Positions 42,209 through 52,548 are shown, numbered from the stretch's first letter. The stretch is DNA of 64,000 nt from CAXBNB01 sp040151475 (GCF_040151475.1 NZ_JBDKWG010000133.1:68760-132759), one strand, 5' to 3'. The notes: generated from the letters alone by a model not told the origin. Made by a program: numbers and translations.

Positions 42209-45200
42209 TTATAAGCCTACAATTATTCCAAACAATGCGTAGCGAGGTTTAGGATAACCACCGGAATTGTCATAACCTGAAAGTGAAACTGCCTCTGCAT
42301 CCGGACCACTATAGTCCTGGAAAATGGCTACATTATTTAAAGTGGCGTAGGTCTTCAAGCTTCGTAAGCTCAACTTGTCCAAAATGGTTCTTGGGAAATT
42401 GTAGCCGAAAGTGATCGTTTGAATTCTGAAGTAAGATCCATCTTCAATAAAGGCGGCATCATTGTCAAATACTTGTGCTACCTGATTCCATGGATTTACG
42501 CTTGGGTATTTGGTCTGATCACCTGGCTGATTCCAAATACTGTACTGTGACAGATCAGAAATATTTCCACCAGCGAAACCAGAACCAAACTGAAATCTAT
42601 CAAGCTGGGCAGTGTTTACGATATCTCTACCTACTACAAATGAGCACAGTGTATTGAGGTAAAATCCTTGGTATGTGAAATTATTGCTAAATCCTCCTAC
42701 CCAGTCTGGGTTAGGGTCGCCACTATATACCCTGTCTTTTTCGTTGATTACAAAATCTTTGTTTTGGTCAATGATTCTTCTGTCTCCAGCTACTAAATCC
42801 TTTCCATCCCATCCTTTGAGTTTGGCACCATTTTCAGGATTGACAGGCACTTCTTCTTCACTTTGATAAGTACCATCAGAAATAAACTGAAACATTCCAT
42901 TTAAAGGGCGTCCTACCCTGATGATAGAACCTCTACCTTGATCTCTGATAATGTCTTCATTACCTCCGGCAATGGCGGTTACTCTGTTTTTATTATAAGC
43001 AAAGTTGAAATTGGTTGACCATGAAAATTCTTCATTTTGAATGTTTACAGTATTTAATGTTACTTCAACTCCTTGATTCAATACATCGGCTGCATTTTTA
43101 AAGATCTGAACATATCCGGATGTATTTGGCAAATCTGTAGTCAATAGAAGTCCTTTGGTAAGTTTATGATAGTAATCAAATACCAAACTTATTTTACCAT
43201 CAAACAGTTCTAAATCCAACCCATAATCAAACATAGTGGTTTGTTCCCAAGTAAGTTCTGAGTTTTTGTAACCATCTGTCCATACCGGGTTAAATCCACC
43301 GTTTCCTCCATAACCAGCAGTTGGCTCCAAAATACCAAGGGCTAAGTAATCCTCACTAAACTGTCCACCAGAGAGTCCTACACTGGCACGTAACTTTCCA
43401 AAAGTCAGAAATGGAATATCCATAAAAGACTCGTTTGAAAAAGTCCATCCTATAGCTCCTGAAGGAAATACTCCCCATTTGTTATTTTCACCAAACTTGG
43501 AAGAACCATCTGTTCTCAATGAACCAGAGATCAAATACCTGTCGTTGAAAATATAGTTTATTCTGGAGAAATAAGATAATATGGCATTAGCAGAATAATT
43601 AGATCCTCCGTCTGCCACTGCTACCGGAGCATTTACATTTTCAGCTATACTTTCCTGACTGGTATTGGCAGATGCTACCGTAGATTCAGATTTAGTGTAT
43701 TGCACTCCCTGCCCAACCAAGAAATCAATATAATGGTGGTCGTTGATGGTATTTTTATACGTAACCGTATTGTCCCAGATTAGATTTTGTGTTTCACCCA
43801 AAGACGACTCTGAGGTTCTGTCAATACCATCTCCTCCATCCGCTATCACAATTCTTTCAGGATATTTCTCATCCCTCATTGATCTGGAATAATCCAAACC
43901 TCCTGATGTTTTGAAAGTAAAATTTTTGAGAAACTCATAAGAAATATTCAGGTTGGTTCGAATTCTGTTGTTGATATTTCTATCATCATACTTCACCTGA
44001 TCACTAAAACCGTCTAAGATCGGAGAGTCAGGAGCAGGAAGTAAGGAAGAGGTAAATCCAGGCTCTGCAAGAGAAAGTCGTCTGGAATTGTTGGTTCGGG
44101 ATATCCCAACCACAGAGTTGATTGACAACTTTCTGTCAAGACCAAAAAATGTACTGTTGAGCAACATATTTGATCTTTGAAACTGGCTATTGATGGCAAT
44201 CCCTTTGTTGATAAAATGTCCCATACTCAAACTGTAGTTACCAAAATCACCTGCTCCTCTGATCGATGCATTGTAATTTTCAGTTTTACCCATGGAATAA
44301 ACTTCCCTTTGCCAGTCTGTAGAATTATTGTAATAAGGATTTAAGCTATCAGACAAAATAGCAGGTAACGGTAAGTTAGGATTGTACCTGTCGTACAAAG
44401 CCACTTTTTGTCTCCTTTCTAAGGCACCTCCTGCAGTATTGATCAACTGTGGCACCAAACTAATACCTACCAAAGATGACAGGGTAATTTGTGGTTTTCC
44501 ACGTTTTCCTTTTTTTGTAGTGACCAAAATAACACCATTGGCTGCCCTCGATCCATAAATGGCGGCTGCAGAAGCATCTTTAAGTACTGTGATATTCTCT
44601 ATATCATTGGGATCAATGTCTGCAAGTACGTTGGTTCCTGTAACATTAAATTCACTCGTTGCTTGTGATAAAATAGGAATACCATCTACCACGTAAAGCG
44701 GCTCACTGGCTACTTCGCTTCCTCCACGAGTCACCGCCGAAAGCCCTCTGATGATCACCACCGGAGCAGCACCAGGTTCACCTGTGTTTACCTGAACGTT
44801 TACACCTGCAACCCTACCCTGCAACATCCCTTCCATATTCTCAGCAACCTGAGAACCCGCCAGGTCAGACATTTTGATATTGGAAATGGAGCCTACATTG
44901 TCTTTCGCTTTTTGTTCTCCATAAGCCACTTCGATTACAACTTCGTCGAGTTGCTCTGCATCAGAAGCCATCGCTACATCTATTACAGATTGAGCACCAA
45001 TAGTAATCACCTGGCTGGCATATCCAATGTATCTAAACTCCAATGCAGTGGCTCCAGCAGGCAAGGACAACTGGTAATAGCCCTCTATGTCAGTAGCAGC
45101 ACCTCCACCATTAGGTGATATGATCACTGAAACTCCCGGAAGGCCTTCACCTTCTTCTCCGGTTACCCTTCCTTTCACAATTTTTCCCTGTGCATATATC

Positions 45201-45271
45201 AGGTTTGATATACTGGCGGAAAGTAAAATGAATAGTAATATTTTCTTCATATTAAATATATTTTTTTTCAT
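42209..45271 (-). CDS. SusC/RagA-family TonB-dependent outer-membrane transporter (copy 1)
   Basis: The 1020-residue protein has a signal peptide (KKILLFILLSASISNLIYAQ). A carboxypeptidase-regulatory-like domain follows (GKIVKGRVTGEEGEGLPGVS, about 29-100), then the TonB box/plug (LDEVVIEVAYGEQKAKDN, NMEGMLQGRVAGVNVQVN, DASAAAIYGSRAANGVILV) and a 22-strand barrel ending in YALFGIIVGL. The plug motif near residue 235 is the SusC signature. ATG 45271 and ATG 45250 are both possible starts; the latter gives the tighter signal peptide. It imports ligand captured by the adjacent SusD. It lies 11 bases downstream of fasciclin copy 2, within one long operon. Confidence 0.95.
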   Translation of the reverse strand: MKKNIFNMKKILLFILLSASISNLIYAQGKIVKGRVTGEEGEGLPGVSVIISPNGGGAATDIEGYYQLSLPAGATALEFRYIGYASQVITIGAQSVIDVAMASDAEQLDEVVIEVAYGEQKAKDNVGSISNIKMSDLAGSQVAENMEGMLQGRVAGVNVQVNTGEPGAAPVVIIRGLSAVTRGGSEVASEPLYVVDGIPILSQATSEFNVTGTNVLADIDPNDIENITVLKDASAAAIYGSRAANGVILVTTKKGKRGKPQITLSSLVGISLVPQLINTAGGALERRQKVALYDRYNPNLPLPAILSDSLNPYYNNSTDWQREVYSMGKTENYNASIRGAGDFGNYSLSMGHFINKGIAINSQFQRSNMLLNSTFFGLDRKLSINSVVGISRTNNSRRLSLAEPGFTSSLLPAPDSPILDGFSDQVKYDDRNINNRIRTNLNISYEFLKNFTFKTSGGLDYSRSMRDEKYPERIVIADGGDGIDRTSESSLGETQNLIWDNTVTYKNTINDHHYIDFLVGQGVQYTKSESTVASANTSQESIAENVNAPVAVADGGSNYSANAILSYFSRINYIFNDRYLISGSLRTDGSSKFGENNKWGVFPSGAIGWTFSNESFMDIPFLTFGKLRASVGLSGGQFSEDYLALGILEPTAGYGGNGGFNPVWTDGYKNSELTWEQTTMFDYGLDLELFDGKISLVFDYYHKLTKGLLLTTDLPNTSGYVQIFKNAADVLNQGVEVTLNTVNIQNEEFSWSTNFNFAYNKNRVTAIAGGNEDIIRDQGRGSIIRVGRPLNGMFQFISDGTYQSEEEVPVNPENGAKLKGWDGKDLVAGDRRIIDQNKDFVINEKDRVYSGDPNPDWVGGFSNNFTYQGFYLNTLCSFVVGRDIVNTAQLDRFQFGSGFAGGNISDLSQYSIWNQPGDQTKYPSVNPWNQVAQVFDNDAAFIEDGSYFRIQTITFGYNFPRTILDKLSLRSLKTYATLNNVAIFQDYSGPDAEAVSLSGYDNSGGYPKPRYALFGIIVGL

Positions 45272-45282
45272 ATAAAATTTAT

Positions 45283-45897
45283 TTAAAACCCAAACTTATG
45301 TTCATGATCTAAGACATGAACCACACCGTTTGTAGTCTGAATATCACCGGAGGTAACCAACACTTCTGCCGATGTAGTACTCTTTTTATCTGCTTTCAAA
45401 CTGGCATATAAGTCAGCATCAGTGTATATAATGTTTTTAGCTCCTACATTCTGAACACCTTTGTATTCTCCAGATACTATTTTCACATTCATGTTGATAG
45501 CATTGGCAGTGACTACATCGTCACCAAGTCCCGAGGTAATGCTATTTCGTAGCATTTTAGCATCCACTATGATGTACTTCTGAAGTAAAGAGTCTAAATC
45601 ATCCACATTTGCTTCTGCAACTGAACCGTAATCCATACTACCCAGGTAGTTAAGAATTGATTCATTTTGCAAAGCGAACAATGTGACATTGTCTTGATTG
45701 ACAAGTGCTTTTCTATCTGTCTGATCTATGACCTTCACCAGCTCTGAAAAATTGTTCGGATGTGCACTCAAATAATCGTAGCTTGTCATATTAACCACTC
45801 CTGAAGCAGTACCGGATTCTATAAAATAGTCCTCTGTACATGAAGTAATCACAACTGCAAGTACGAGCAATAATTTTCCTTTAAATATATTTTTCAT
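45283..45897 (-). CDS. Fasciclin-domain lipoprotein (copy 2)
   Basis: The 204-residue protein has a lipobox (LVLAVVITSCTED, Cys 20). One FAS1 domain follows (NNFSELVKVIDQTDRKALVN, VTLFALQNESILNYLG, LDSLLQKYIIVDAKMLRNS, and the closing TTNGVVHVLDHEHKFGF). It is clearly related to the protein at 40018 through the start DYYF/DYF..SG, the TYDFL/SYDYL segment and the GF ending. It follows SusD copy 2 by 16 bases and precedes SusC copy 1 by 11. Confidence 0.86.
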   Translation of the reverse strand: MKNIFKGKLLLVLAVVITSCTEDYFIESGTASGVVNMTSYDYLSAHPNNFSELVKVIDQTDRKALVNQDNVTLFALQNESILNYLGSMDYGSVAEANVDDLDSLLQKYIIVDAKMLRNSITSGLGDDVVTANAINMNVKIVSGEYKGVQNVGAKNIIYTDADLYASLKADKKSTTSAEVLVTSGDIQTTNGVVHVLDHEHKFGF

Positions 45898-45913
45898 ATT
45901 CGTACTATTTTAG

Positions 45914-47320
45914 TTAATTCCAAAAAGGATTTTGAGTCATCAAAGCATTGTTATCAAATGCTTCACTTGAAATAGGCCAGTAAATTATCCCATCTCTGAC
46001 ATCAGCAGGAGATATAGTAGATACCTTCTCAGATACTTTACCAAATCTCACCAAATCAAAGAAGTCTTGCCCTTCTCCATATAATTCTCGTCTTCTTTCG
46101 GTAAAAATTGCCTCTTCCAGTGCTCCGTCATCCAGTTCTACATAATCAGGAAGTCCAGCTCTGTTTCTGACTTGATTTAGAAAGTCCTCTGAAGCTGAAG
46201 GATTAGTAACCATAGTGGCTTCTGCTCCTAGCAACAAGATGTCCGAATACCTGAAAAAGCTACTATTTACCAGTGGGAAATTGCCCTTTCTGTAAGAAAC
46301 AGTTTCAGTTCCATCATTAATACTGAAATACTTCGTTCTTCTGGCATCTGATGAACTATAAAGAGCATTTACTTCTGAATAAGTTGGTGGATCTATTCTT
46401 GACAGTAGTTTACCATTGAAAAACACCTGATCATTGAACATATCAGAATTCAAATCCTGATACTCAAAATCAGAATTGAAGTTTGAAAGAGCAGAAAACA
46501 CAAATATGTTTTCAATTGTATTACCCTCGAAAACCCTGGACAAATCATTGGCCAAATCGTGCAACTCATACCTTTCAAGGTTAATTAGATTGTTCACCGC
46601 TTCTAATGACAATGGATAATTTCCATTCCATGCATGAATATGCGCAAGTAAAGCATAACACGCTCCCTTAGTAGCTCTGGTTATTGAAGAGCTAAAATCT
46701 TCATCACCGCTTTCTGTTAAATATACATCAGGAAGTACAGCCGAAATAGCAGTTAAATCTGTAATCAGGAAATCCAACAAATTAACTTCAGAAGTTCTGG
46801 ACATGGCATCAATCTGGCTTGTTTTAGTAACCAAAGGAACATCTCCCCAAATTCTTGCCATATTGAAGTATAGAAATGCACGAATAAACTTTGCTTCCGC
46901 TATGATATTGTTTTTTTCCTCTTGAGTGATAAAGTCAGGTATATCACCGATCTTCTCAATGACCACATTGCATTGGGTAATTGCCTTATAAAACCTTCCC
47001 CAATCTTTCAAAGTACGAAACAATGCCTGGCTGGAATGCAACTCCTGATTGTACAATTCTTCAGCTTCAGGGCCATTTAGTTTCAGCAAACCAGATCTCA
47101 CATCGCTATACAATGCCCAGGAAGTTTCGGTAACGATTGCCCTTCTGGCCAATACATAGGCTCCTGAGATGGCCATAAATGCACTCTCTCTTGTGGTAAA
47201 AAAATCTTCTTCTTCCCCTTTATTGAGGTCATTGATCTCCAAAGTATCACACGATACTACAGGAAGCCACAAGCTCAACAACAGAGAGAGTTTTATCAGT
47301 AAACTTTTTCTATTTTTCAT
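45914..47320 (-). CDS. SusD/RagB-family substrate-binding lipoprotein (copy 2)
   Basis: The 468-residue lipoprotein (SLWLPVVSCDTLEINDLNKG, Cys 25) has SusD helices (FYKAITQCNVVIEKIGD, NNIIAEAKFIRAFLYFNMAR, IWGDVPLVTK) and C-terminal blocks RYSDILLLGAEATM, FTERRRELYGEGQDFFDLVR and ALMTQNPFWN. Its closest neighbour by layout is copy 1, but many surface loops differ, so ligand specificity may differ. Its start lies 2 bases after the SusC copy 2 stop, so the two genes are translationally coupled. Confidence 0.94.
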   Translation of the reverse strand: MKNRKSLLIKLSLLLSLWLPVVSCDTLEINDLNKGEEEDFFTTRESAFMAISGAYVLARRAIVTETSWALYSDVRSGLLKLNGPEAEELYNQELHSSQALFRTLKDWGRFYKAITQCNVVIEKIGDIPDFITQEEKNNIIAEAKFIRAFLYFNMARIWGDVPLVTKTSQIDAMSRTSEVNLLDFLITDLTAISAVLPDVYLTESGDEDFSSSITRATKGACYALLAHIHAWNGNYPLSLEAVNNLINLERYELHDLANDLSRVFEGNTIENIFVFSALSNFNSDFEYQDLNSDMFNDQVFFNGKLLSRIDPPTYSEVNALYSSSDARRTKYFSINDGTETVSYRKGNFPLVNSSFFRYSDILLLGAEATMVTNPSASEDFLNQVRNRAGLPDYVELDDGALEEAIFTERRRELYGEGQDFFDLVRFGKVSEKVSTISPADVRDGIIYWPISSEAFDNNALMTQNPFWN

Positions 47321-47322
47321 AA

Positions 47323-50145
47323 TTATAATCCTAAGCTTAGTCCAATTGAAACTGATTTGTAACGAGGAGTTCCCGTGGTATAAAGATTGAATCCATTAAC
47401 TGCATTCCAGTTTTCCTCTGGGTCTAACCCACTATAGTTGGAACCAGCAACAAACAGATTTTGTCCGGTTATGAAAACCCGACCACTTCCAAAACCAAGT
47501 TTTGAAAGAGTAGATTCACTGAAATTGTATCCGAATGTCAAACTGTTCAACCTGATATATGATGAGCTCTCTATCGCTGCAATGCCTTGAATACTTACAT
47601 CGTTAGCATCAGAATTCAATAAGTAATAATTTGTACTGGAGCCATTGCCTTCAAACATTCCTCTATTCAACTCATCAACATTGGATGTGTATCTCTCACT
47701 CACAGATTCGGTAAGGATTTTTCCTCCAAATGAGTAAGAAAACAATCCATCAAGGTAAAATCCTTTGAATTCCAGTGTGTTGCCAAACCCTCCGTACACA
47801 TCAGGCTGTGGGCTACCCACAAAATACCTGTCATTTTGATCCAGAATATAATCACCATTCTTATCCAAAATCTTTGGCATTCCTTCTCCAAGCTCTACAC
47901 CGGAATAATTTAGTTTCAATCCTGTAGCAGGGTCAACCGGAACATCAGAGTCACTGGTATAAACTCCATTGGCAGCATGAGCATAGAATCCGTTTATTGG
48001 TCTTCCTTCAGTGATTGACCCGTAAAACAGATTGTTGGCATCAGCAGGCATCTCAGTTACTTTGTTGGCGATCAAGGAAGCATTTAGCCTCGTGTTCCAT
48101 GAAACCTCTCCTACCGCAACATTTGCAGATACACCTAAATTGAAGCCGGTATTTTTCATACCAATACCATTTTTTACTTCTTCAGAGTATCCCACAGTGT
48201 TTGGTAGCATTACCTGATAGTGGTAATTACTAATACTATTTGTGAAATAGTCGGCCGACACAAACCACTTGTTGTTCAATAAACCTAAGTCAACTCCAAA
48301 ATTGTAGTTGGTAGATTTAGGATTGGTAAAACTGTGGTTGGTTCTTGAATATCTGGTAACACCAGTACCATTCTCTCTCACTCCGGCATAATCTCCTATG
48401 GTGCGTATATCACTTTTCCAAAGATGGTCTTCGGTGGGTAAAATTCCAGACTTGCCATAATCAGCCTTCAGGTTTGCATAAGAAATCCAACTCACGTCTT
48501 CCAATAAAGAAGTTTGGGCTATGTCCCAACTGGCACCAACCGCAGGATAGATTCCCCAACGCTCATCTTTCGGAAGCTTGGAGGTACCATCTGCTCTAAT
48601 CACTCCACTTAACACAAGTCCATCCAGCACCTCATAGTTAGCATCAGCAAAAAATGACAACAGTGCATTCTTTGACAAGAAACTTCCACCGTCTATAGCA
48701 CTAAGTGATATTCCTGTTATGGTTTTAACAAAGTTACTGGTTCCGGTAGCGTCTCTATCAGCAGACACTTCAGTGTATTGTCTGTCATCAACTATGATGC
48801 TCTGACCAATTGTAACATTAAGTAGACGCCCGTTAATCTTTTTAGAATAAGCCAACGTGTTTTCATTCATTACCTGCTGCCTTCTGGTAGTAAATGAACT
48901 GATGAAAACCCTTCCGCTGTTTACTGTGGATGGCACAAAATAGTCTCTCCTACCAGTCTCATAATCAAGGCCTATGTTAGAATTGAAAGTTAAATTATCA
49001 GAAAACGCATAGTTGAGGTTGATGGCAGACAACAAATGATTGTTTACATTAACATCTCTCAACTGATCGTCATCTTCGAAAATGGTAGCCGGAAAAATTG
49101 GATTATCATTTTCAGCAAAAAATGATTGCTGAAACAAGTTGGATGTACTGTTTCCTCTATCCACTCTCGCAGCAAGCAACATCACTCCCAAGGTAAGTTT
49201 GTTGGTTACATTGTAGGTGGTGTTAAGATTGAGGTTCAATCGTTTCAGACCAACACCACTTTTCGGTGACTCTTCATTGTAATACCCCATGTGTAGCAGA
49301 TAGTTTCCATAAACCCCACTATTACCAATGTTCATATTTACATTCTGAACAGACCGGGTCTCATAATTGTCCTTTTGCCAATCTGTGTTATAGCCATAAA
49401 ATGCATTGGTACTATCACTCAGGTACATTGGGATTTCAATTCCATCCAGATCGCCAGGCAGTACAATAGCTTTATTATAAAGACTTCTCAACCTTCTTCT
49501 TTCTGCATTTCCACTGATGGTTGATCTCAACTGAGGAACGAAATTGACTCCACCGGAAACACTGACAGAGATCTTTGTGCTTTCATAAGCTGCTCCATCT
49601 TTAGTAGTAATTGAAATGATTCCATTGGCTCCTCTGGCTCCATATCTTGCCAAAGAAATCGCAGAGTTCAACACCTCAATAGACTCTATATACTCAGGGC
49701 TAATCTGGCTAAGTGGATTAATTTGCGACGCTTCAGATGCATCTACATAAATTGGCACTCCATTTAACAAAATCAATGGTCGGTTTTCAATGCCTACAGA
49801 TGCTGTATTTACTGTATTTACTGACATCACACTTTGAATACCCGGAGAGCCATTCCAGTTTTGAACAAAAAAGCCTGATAGCCTTCCCTGAAGTAGATCT
49901 TCCAAATCTGCCGCAGGTATGTCTTTCAACTCATTGCCATAAATCTTTTTATGGTTGGCTTTTATTTCCTTCTCTACCAAGAGAGAATCTTGTTCTGAAG
50001 AAGTCGATTGCTTCGACTTCTTGTCATTTCCAATGTCATATCCACCAGAGGCCTGAATATTTGCTACCAAAAGAATTTGCAACAAAATCACACAACCTGA
50101 AAGTTTAAAACCCACATTGGTTTTTGGTTGTAAATTTTTTGTCAT
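47323..50145 (-). CDS. SusC/RagA-family TonB-dependent transporter lacking the usual N-terminal domain (copy 2)
   Basis: ATG 50145 is preferred because it begins a signal sequence (GFKLSGCVILLQILLVANIQ, then ASGG); the frame can open 13 codons earlier. After the signal there is only a short linker rich in K, S and E before the plug (IPAADLEDLLQGRLSGFFVQ, NSAISLARYGARGANGIISI). The carboxypeptidase-regulatory-like domain present in copy 1 is therefore absent. The barrel follows (ASWDIAQTSLLEDVSWISY; NSLTFGYNFSESTLSKLGF; ending SVSIGLSLGL). It is coupled to SusD copy 2 and preceded 127 bases upstream by the LamG lipoprotein gene. Confidence 0.92.
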   Translation of the reverse strand: MTKNLQPKTNVGFKLSGCVILLQILLVANIQASGGYDIGNDKKSKQSTSSEQDSLLVEKEIKANHKKIYGNELKDIPAADLEDLLQGRLSGFFVQNWNGSPGIQSVMSVNTVNTASVGIENRPLILLNGVPIYVDASEASQINPLSQISPEYIESIEVLNSAISLARYGARGANGIISITTKDGAAYESTKISVSVSGGVNFVPQLRSTISGNAERRRLRSLYNKAIVLPGDLDGIEIPMYLSDSTNAFYGYNTDWQKDNYETRSVQNVNMNIGNSGVYGNYLLHMGYYNEESPKSGVGLKRLNLNLNTTYNVTNKLTLGVMLLAARVDRGNSTSNLFQQSFFAENDNPIFPATIFEDDDQLRDVNVNNHLLSAINLNYAFSDNLTFNSNIGLDYETGRRDYFVPSTVNSGRVFISSFTTRRQQVMNENTLAYSKKINGRLLNVTIGQSIIVDDRQYTEVSADRDATGTSNFVKTITGISLSAIDGGSFLSKNALLSFFADANYEVLDGLVLSGVIRADGTSKLPKDERWGIYPAVGASWDIAQTSLLEDVSWISYANLKADYGKSGILPTEDHLWKSDIRTIGDYAGVRENGTGVTRYSRTNHSFTNPKSTNYNFGVDLGLLNNKWFVSADYFTNSISNYHYQVMLPNTVGYSEEVKNGIGMKNTGFNLGVSANVAVGEVSWNTRLNASLIANKVTEMPADANNLFYGSITEGRPINGFYAHAANGVYTSDSDVPVDPATGLKLNYSGVELGEGMPKILDKNGDYILDQNDRYFVGSPQPDVYGGFGNTLEFKGFYLDGLFSYSFGGKILTESVSERYTSNVDELNRGMFEGNGSSTNYYLLNSDANDVSIQGIAAIESSSYIRLNSLTFGYNFSESTLSKLGFGSGRVFITGQNLFVAGSNYSGLDPEENWNAVNGFNLYTTGTPRYKSVSIGLSLGL

Positions 50146-50272
50146 ATTATCATAGGTTTTATTAGTTTTTCTAATTTTAAACATTAGTGCTTTTTAAAAT
50201 TTTTATTTAGTAAGAACACTTTGAAAAGTAAGCCGACACGGTACATGTACATGTGCCAGCTTTCGAAAAATT

Positions 50273-52111
50273 TTATTCGTTGTATAGAGCTAACATTTCG
50301 GCAGCAGAAAGTGCATAGTCGAAAATATAGGTATTAGAAACTTTCCCCTCGAACCAGTCTCCATAGGAAGCTGTACCCTCCTGAGCTATTCGTATCGGGA
50401 ATCCGCTATTTATTTCCCCGGTCAAACCTGCCAAAGATGAAGAACCCATTTCGACACCATCCTGATACACAGTAGCATTACCATCCCTATCAAAAGTAGC
50501 TGCTATTAAATGCCAGGCACCATCATTAACAATTCCACCATTTATATCAACTCGTTCTCTATTTGTGTCAGCCACATTTAGCTTCCAGGTACTATTGCCA
50601 CGAAAAGCCAGGACAAAGCCAGGATTACCACCACTGCCCCAATCTTTATCACCTATTATTGATGGATCGCTATTTGTGGCGGTAGTATTTACCCAGAGGG
50701 CAACAGAAAAATCTTTGTCATATCTAAAATCAAGACTGGATTCCTGATTGGTAACTGTCAATTCATCTACTATAGTCAGGTATTCAGGATCACCATTATA
50801 CGTTCTTACAAGCCTGCCCGTACCATTGACATCTTCTACTGTGTAAACGCCTGAAGACTTATCATCAACAGTCAGTAAAAAGTTCTCTCCCTCTGAGGTT
50901 CGATACTGCACACTGTTCTGCATTGCGGCTACCTCTGCTGCGGTCACAGCATAGTCATATATGATAGGCTCACCAGATTGACCTGGAAAAAAATCTCCAT
51001 AAGTTCCTGTACCATCTTGTCCCAAATTGATTGGAAAACCGCTGTTCATATCACCAACTGCTGACATATTTGCTCTGCCCAGTTCCATTCCATCCTGATA
51101 GATCACTACATCTCCATCTCTATCCAATGATGCCACCAGGTGATGCCATTTTCCGTCATCCACTTTTTTCTCAGCTCTCATTGCGTCACTTACTGTTACA
51201 TCCAATCTATTTCCTTCACCATCGGCCAAATTAATTTTCCATCTTTCATGAGTAAGGAACATAGTAAAGCCTTTGTTGCCACCACTACCCCAATCTTTAT
51301 CACCAATAATGGATGGATCACTTACATCTTCGGTTATCTTAACCCATAAAGACACAGAGAAATCTTCAGTATAGCGGAAGCTCAAAGCATCAGTATCAAT
51401 GATTTCTACATAGTCATCTTCTCCATCAAAAGTAAAAAGGTGACCATAAGTACTGTTTTCTTCTACTAAAGCACCATTCACCAAGGTTTTCAATTCCAGT
51501 ATCTCACCACCTTGTTTTTTAAGAAAGCCATAAGCTCTCGGTCTGATGTTGGCCATGTAAAATACAAAGTCCAATGTCTGAACTGAAGCTTCTTCGTTAC
51601 CCGATGCGTTGTTATAGGTAATAACAAATGATAATGAACCCTCATCTCCAGGGCCAAAGTTTAAATCATCAAAGTTAGAAGAAAATGAAACCACATACTC
51701 ATTATCATCATTGATTGTAGGGACAGCTAGTTCTTTAAGCACTTTGTTGTCACCTATTAAGACTTCAATTTTGGAGGGCTCTAGTTTCATCACCACATCC
51801 AAAGACACATCTTTTCCGGGAAGGTAACGATCGGATTTGGAAGGGTCGTAAGACAAGGCTGCCAACTCTTCTTCGGTATAAGGCTCTCCGGTTTCAGGAT
51901 TATCGTGCCTGATCACAGCTTCATTACCAACCAAACGCTCATCAACCGGAACTTCTTCCAATTGTGCAGCTACGATCGGTTCGGTTATTTGCTCTTCACA
52001 GGAAATAATCAAAGTCAGGAAACAAAGTGCCACCAACGACAGCAAACCAAGCTTCCATTTCGATAATCTAATAGCAGAAAGTTTTTCTCTAATTAGTAAC
52101 AGTTTTACCAT
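50273..52111 (-). CDS. Lipoprotein with two LamG domains
   Basis: The 612-residue protein has a long N-region and a lipobox (LCFLTLIISCEEQ, Cys 38). A beta-rich domain of about 150 residues follows, containing DVSLDVVMKLEPSKIEVLIG and resembling the Ig-like part of DUF1735-type surface proteins. Two LamG (laminin-G/pentraxin-like) modules come next, at about 225-385 (FTFDGEDDYVEIID; SIIGDKDWGSGGNKGF) and about 440-612 (DFSVALWVNTTATNSDPSII; GDKDWGSGGNPGF). The same GDKDW.SGGN loop occurs in both phosphodiesterase-like proteins of this locus. It probably binds a polymer at the surface. It is the first gene of the leftward SusCD operon. Confidence 0.85.
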   Translation of the reverse strand: MVKLLLIREKLSAIRLSKWKLGLLSLVALCFLTLIISCEEQITEPIVAAQLEEVPVDERLVGNEAVIRHDNPETGEPYTEEELAALSYDPSKSDRYLPGKDVSLDVVMKLEPSKIEVLIGDNKVLKELAVPTINDDNEYVVSFSSNFDDLNFGPGDEGSLSFVITYNNASGNEEASVQTLDFVFYMANIRPRAYGFLKKQGGEILELKTLVNGALVEENSTYGHLFTFDGEDDYVEIIDTDALSFRYTEDFSVSLWVKITEDVSDPSIIGDKDWGSGGNKGFTMFLTHERWKINLADGEGNRLDVTVSDAMRAEKKVDDGKWHHLVASLDRDGDVVIYQDGMELGRANMSAVGDMNSGFPINLGQDGTGTYGDFFPGQSGEPIIYDYAVTAAEVAAMQNSVQYRTSEGENFLLTVDDKSSGVYTVEDVNGTGRLVRTYNGDPEYLTIVDELTVTNQESSLDFRYDKDFSVALWVNTTATNSDPSIIGDKDWGSGGNPGFVLAFRGNSTWKLNVADTNRERVDINGGIVNDGAWHLIAATFDRDGNATVYQDGVEMGSSSLAGLTGEINSGFPIRIAQEGTASYGDWFEGKVSNTYIFDYALSAAEMLALYNE

Positions 52112-52548
52112 ATTTTAATTGGTTTAGTTAAGTTTTTTTTCAACGAAATATTGAGCGTTTTTCAAAATATCAAAACACGTCCTCTTTTATTATCGTACAA
52201 TTAAACTCGACTTCTTGCTGTCATCCCAATGCCTATTATTAATTAATAAATTATTAATCATTAATTACTATTAATTAATAATACAACAAGAGCTAAAACC
52301 CTTTCTGATTAGTCTTTTTAAAGAATTTTGGAAGAAAATAATCAATCCTTCAGGCAGATCATGAATCAAACATTAATGATCTGAAAATTTGATTTACAGG
52401 AACAAGTGAGAGTGAAAGAAAATTAGTCGGGTATAAAATTGGTATGAAATTTCTCAGGAGAAATCCGGATGTGGGAAATTATTGAATAGCAAGAAATGGC
52501 GCAAATGACACTTCTAAATCTTAATTAAAATTGCTAGAGAAAAATCAT
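52112..52548. promoter_or_regulatory. Control region upstream of the SusCD operon
   Basis: This 437-base gap has no gene. It holds two copies of ATTAATTAAT (52238-52247, 52270-52279) with a partial third between them, matching the decamers in the 33.2 kb divergent spacer. The region 52370-52548 shows nothing I can name. The operon promoter is expected here, but I could not identify it with confidence. Confidence 0.35.
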
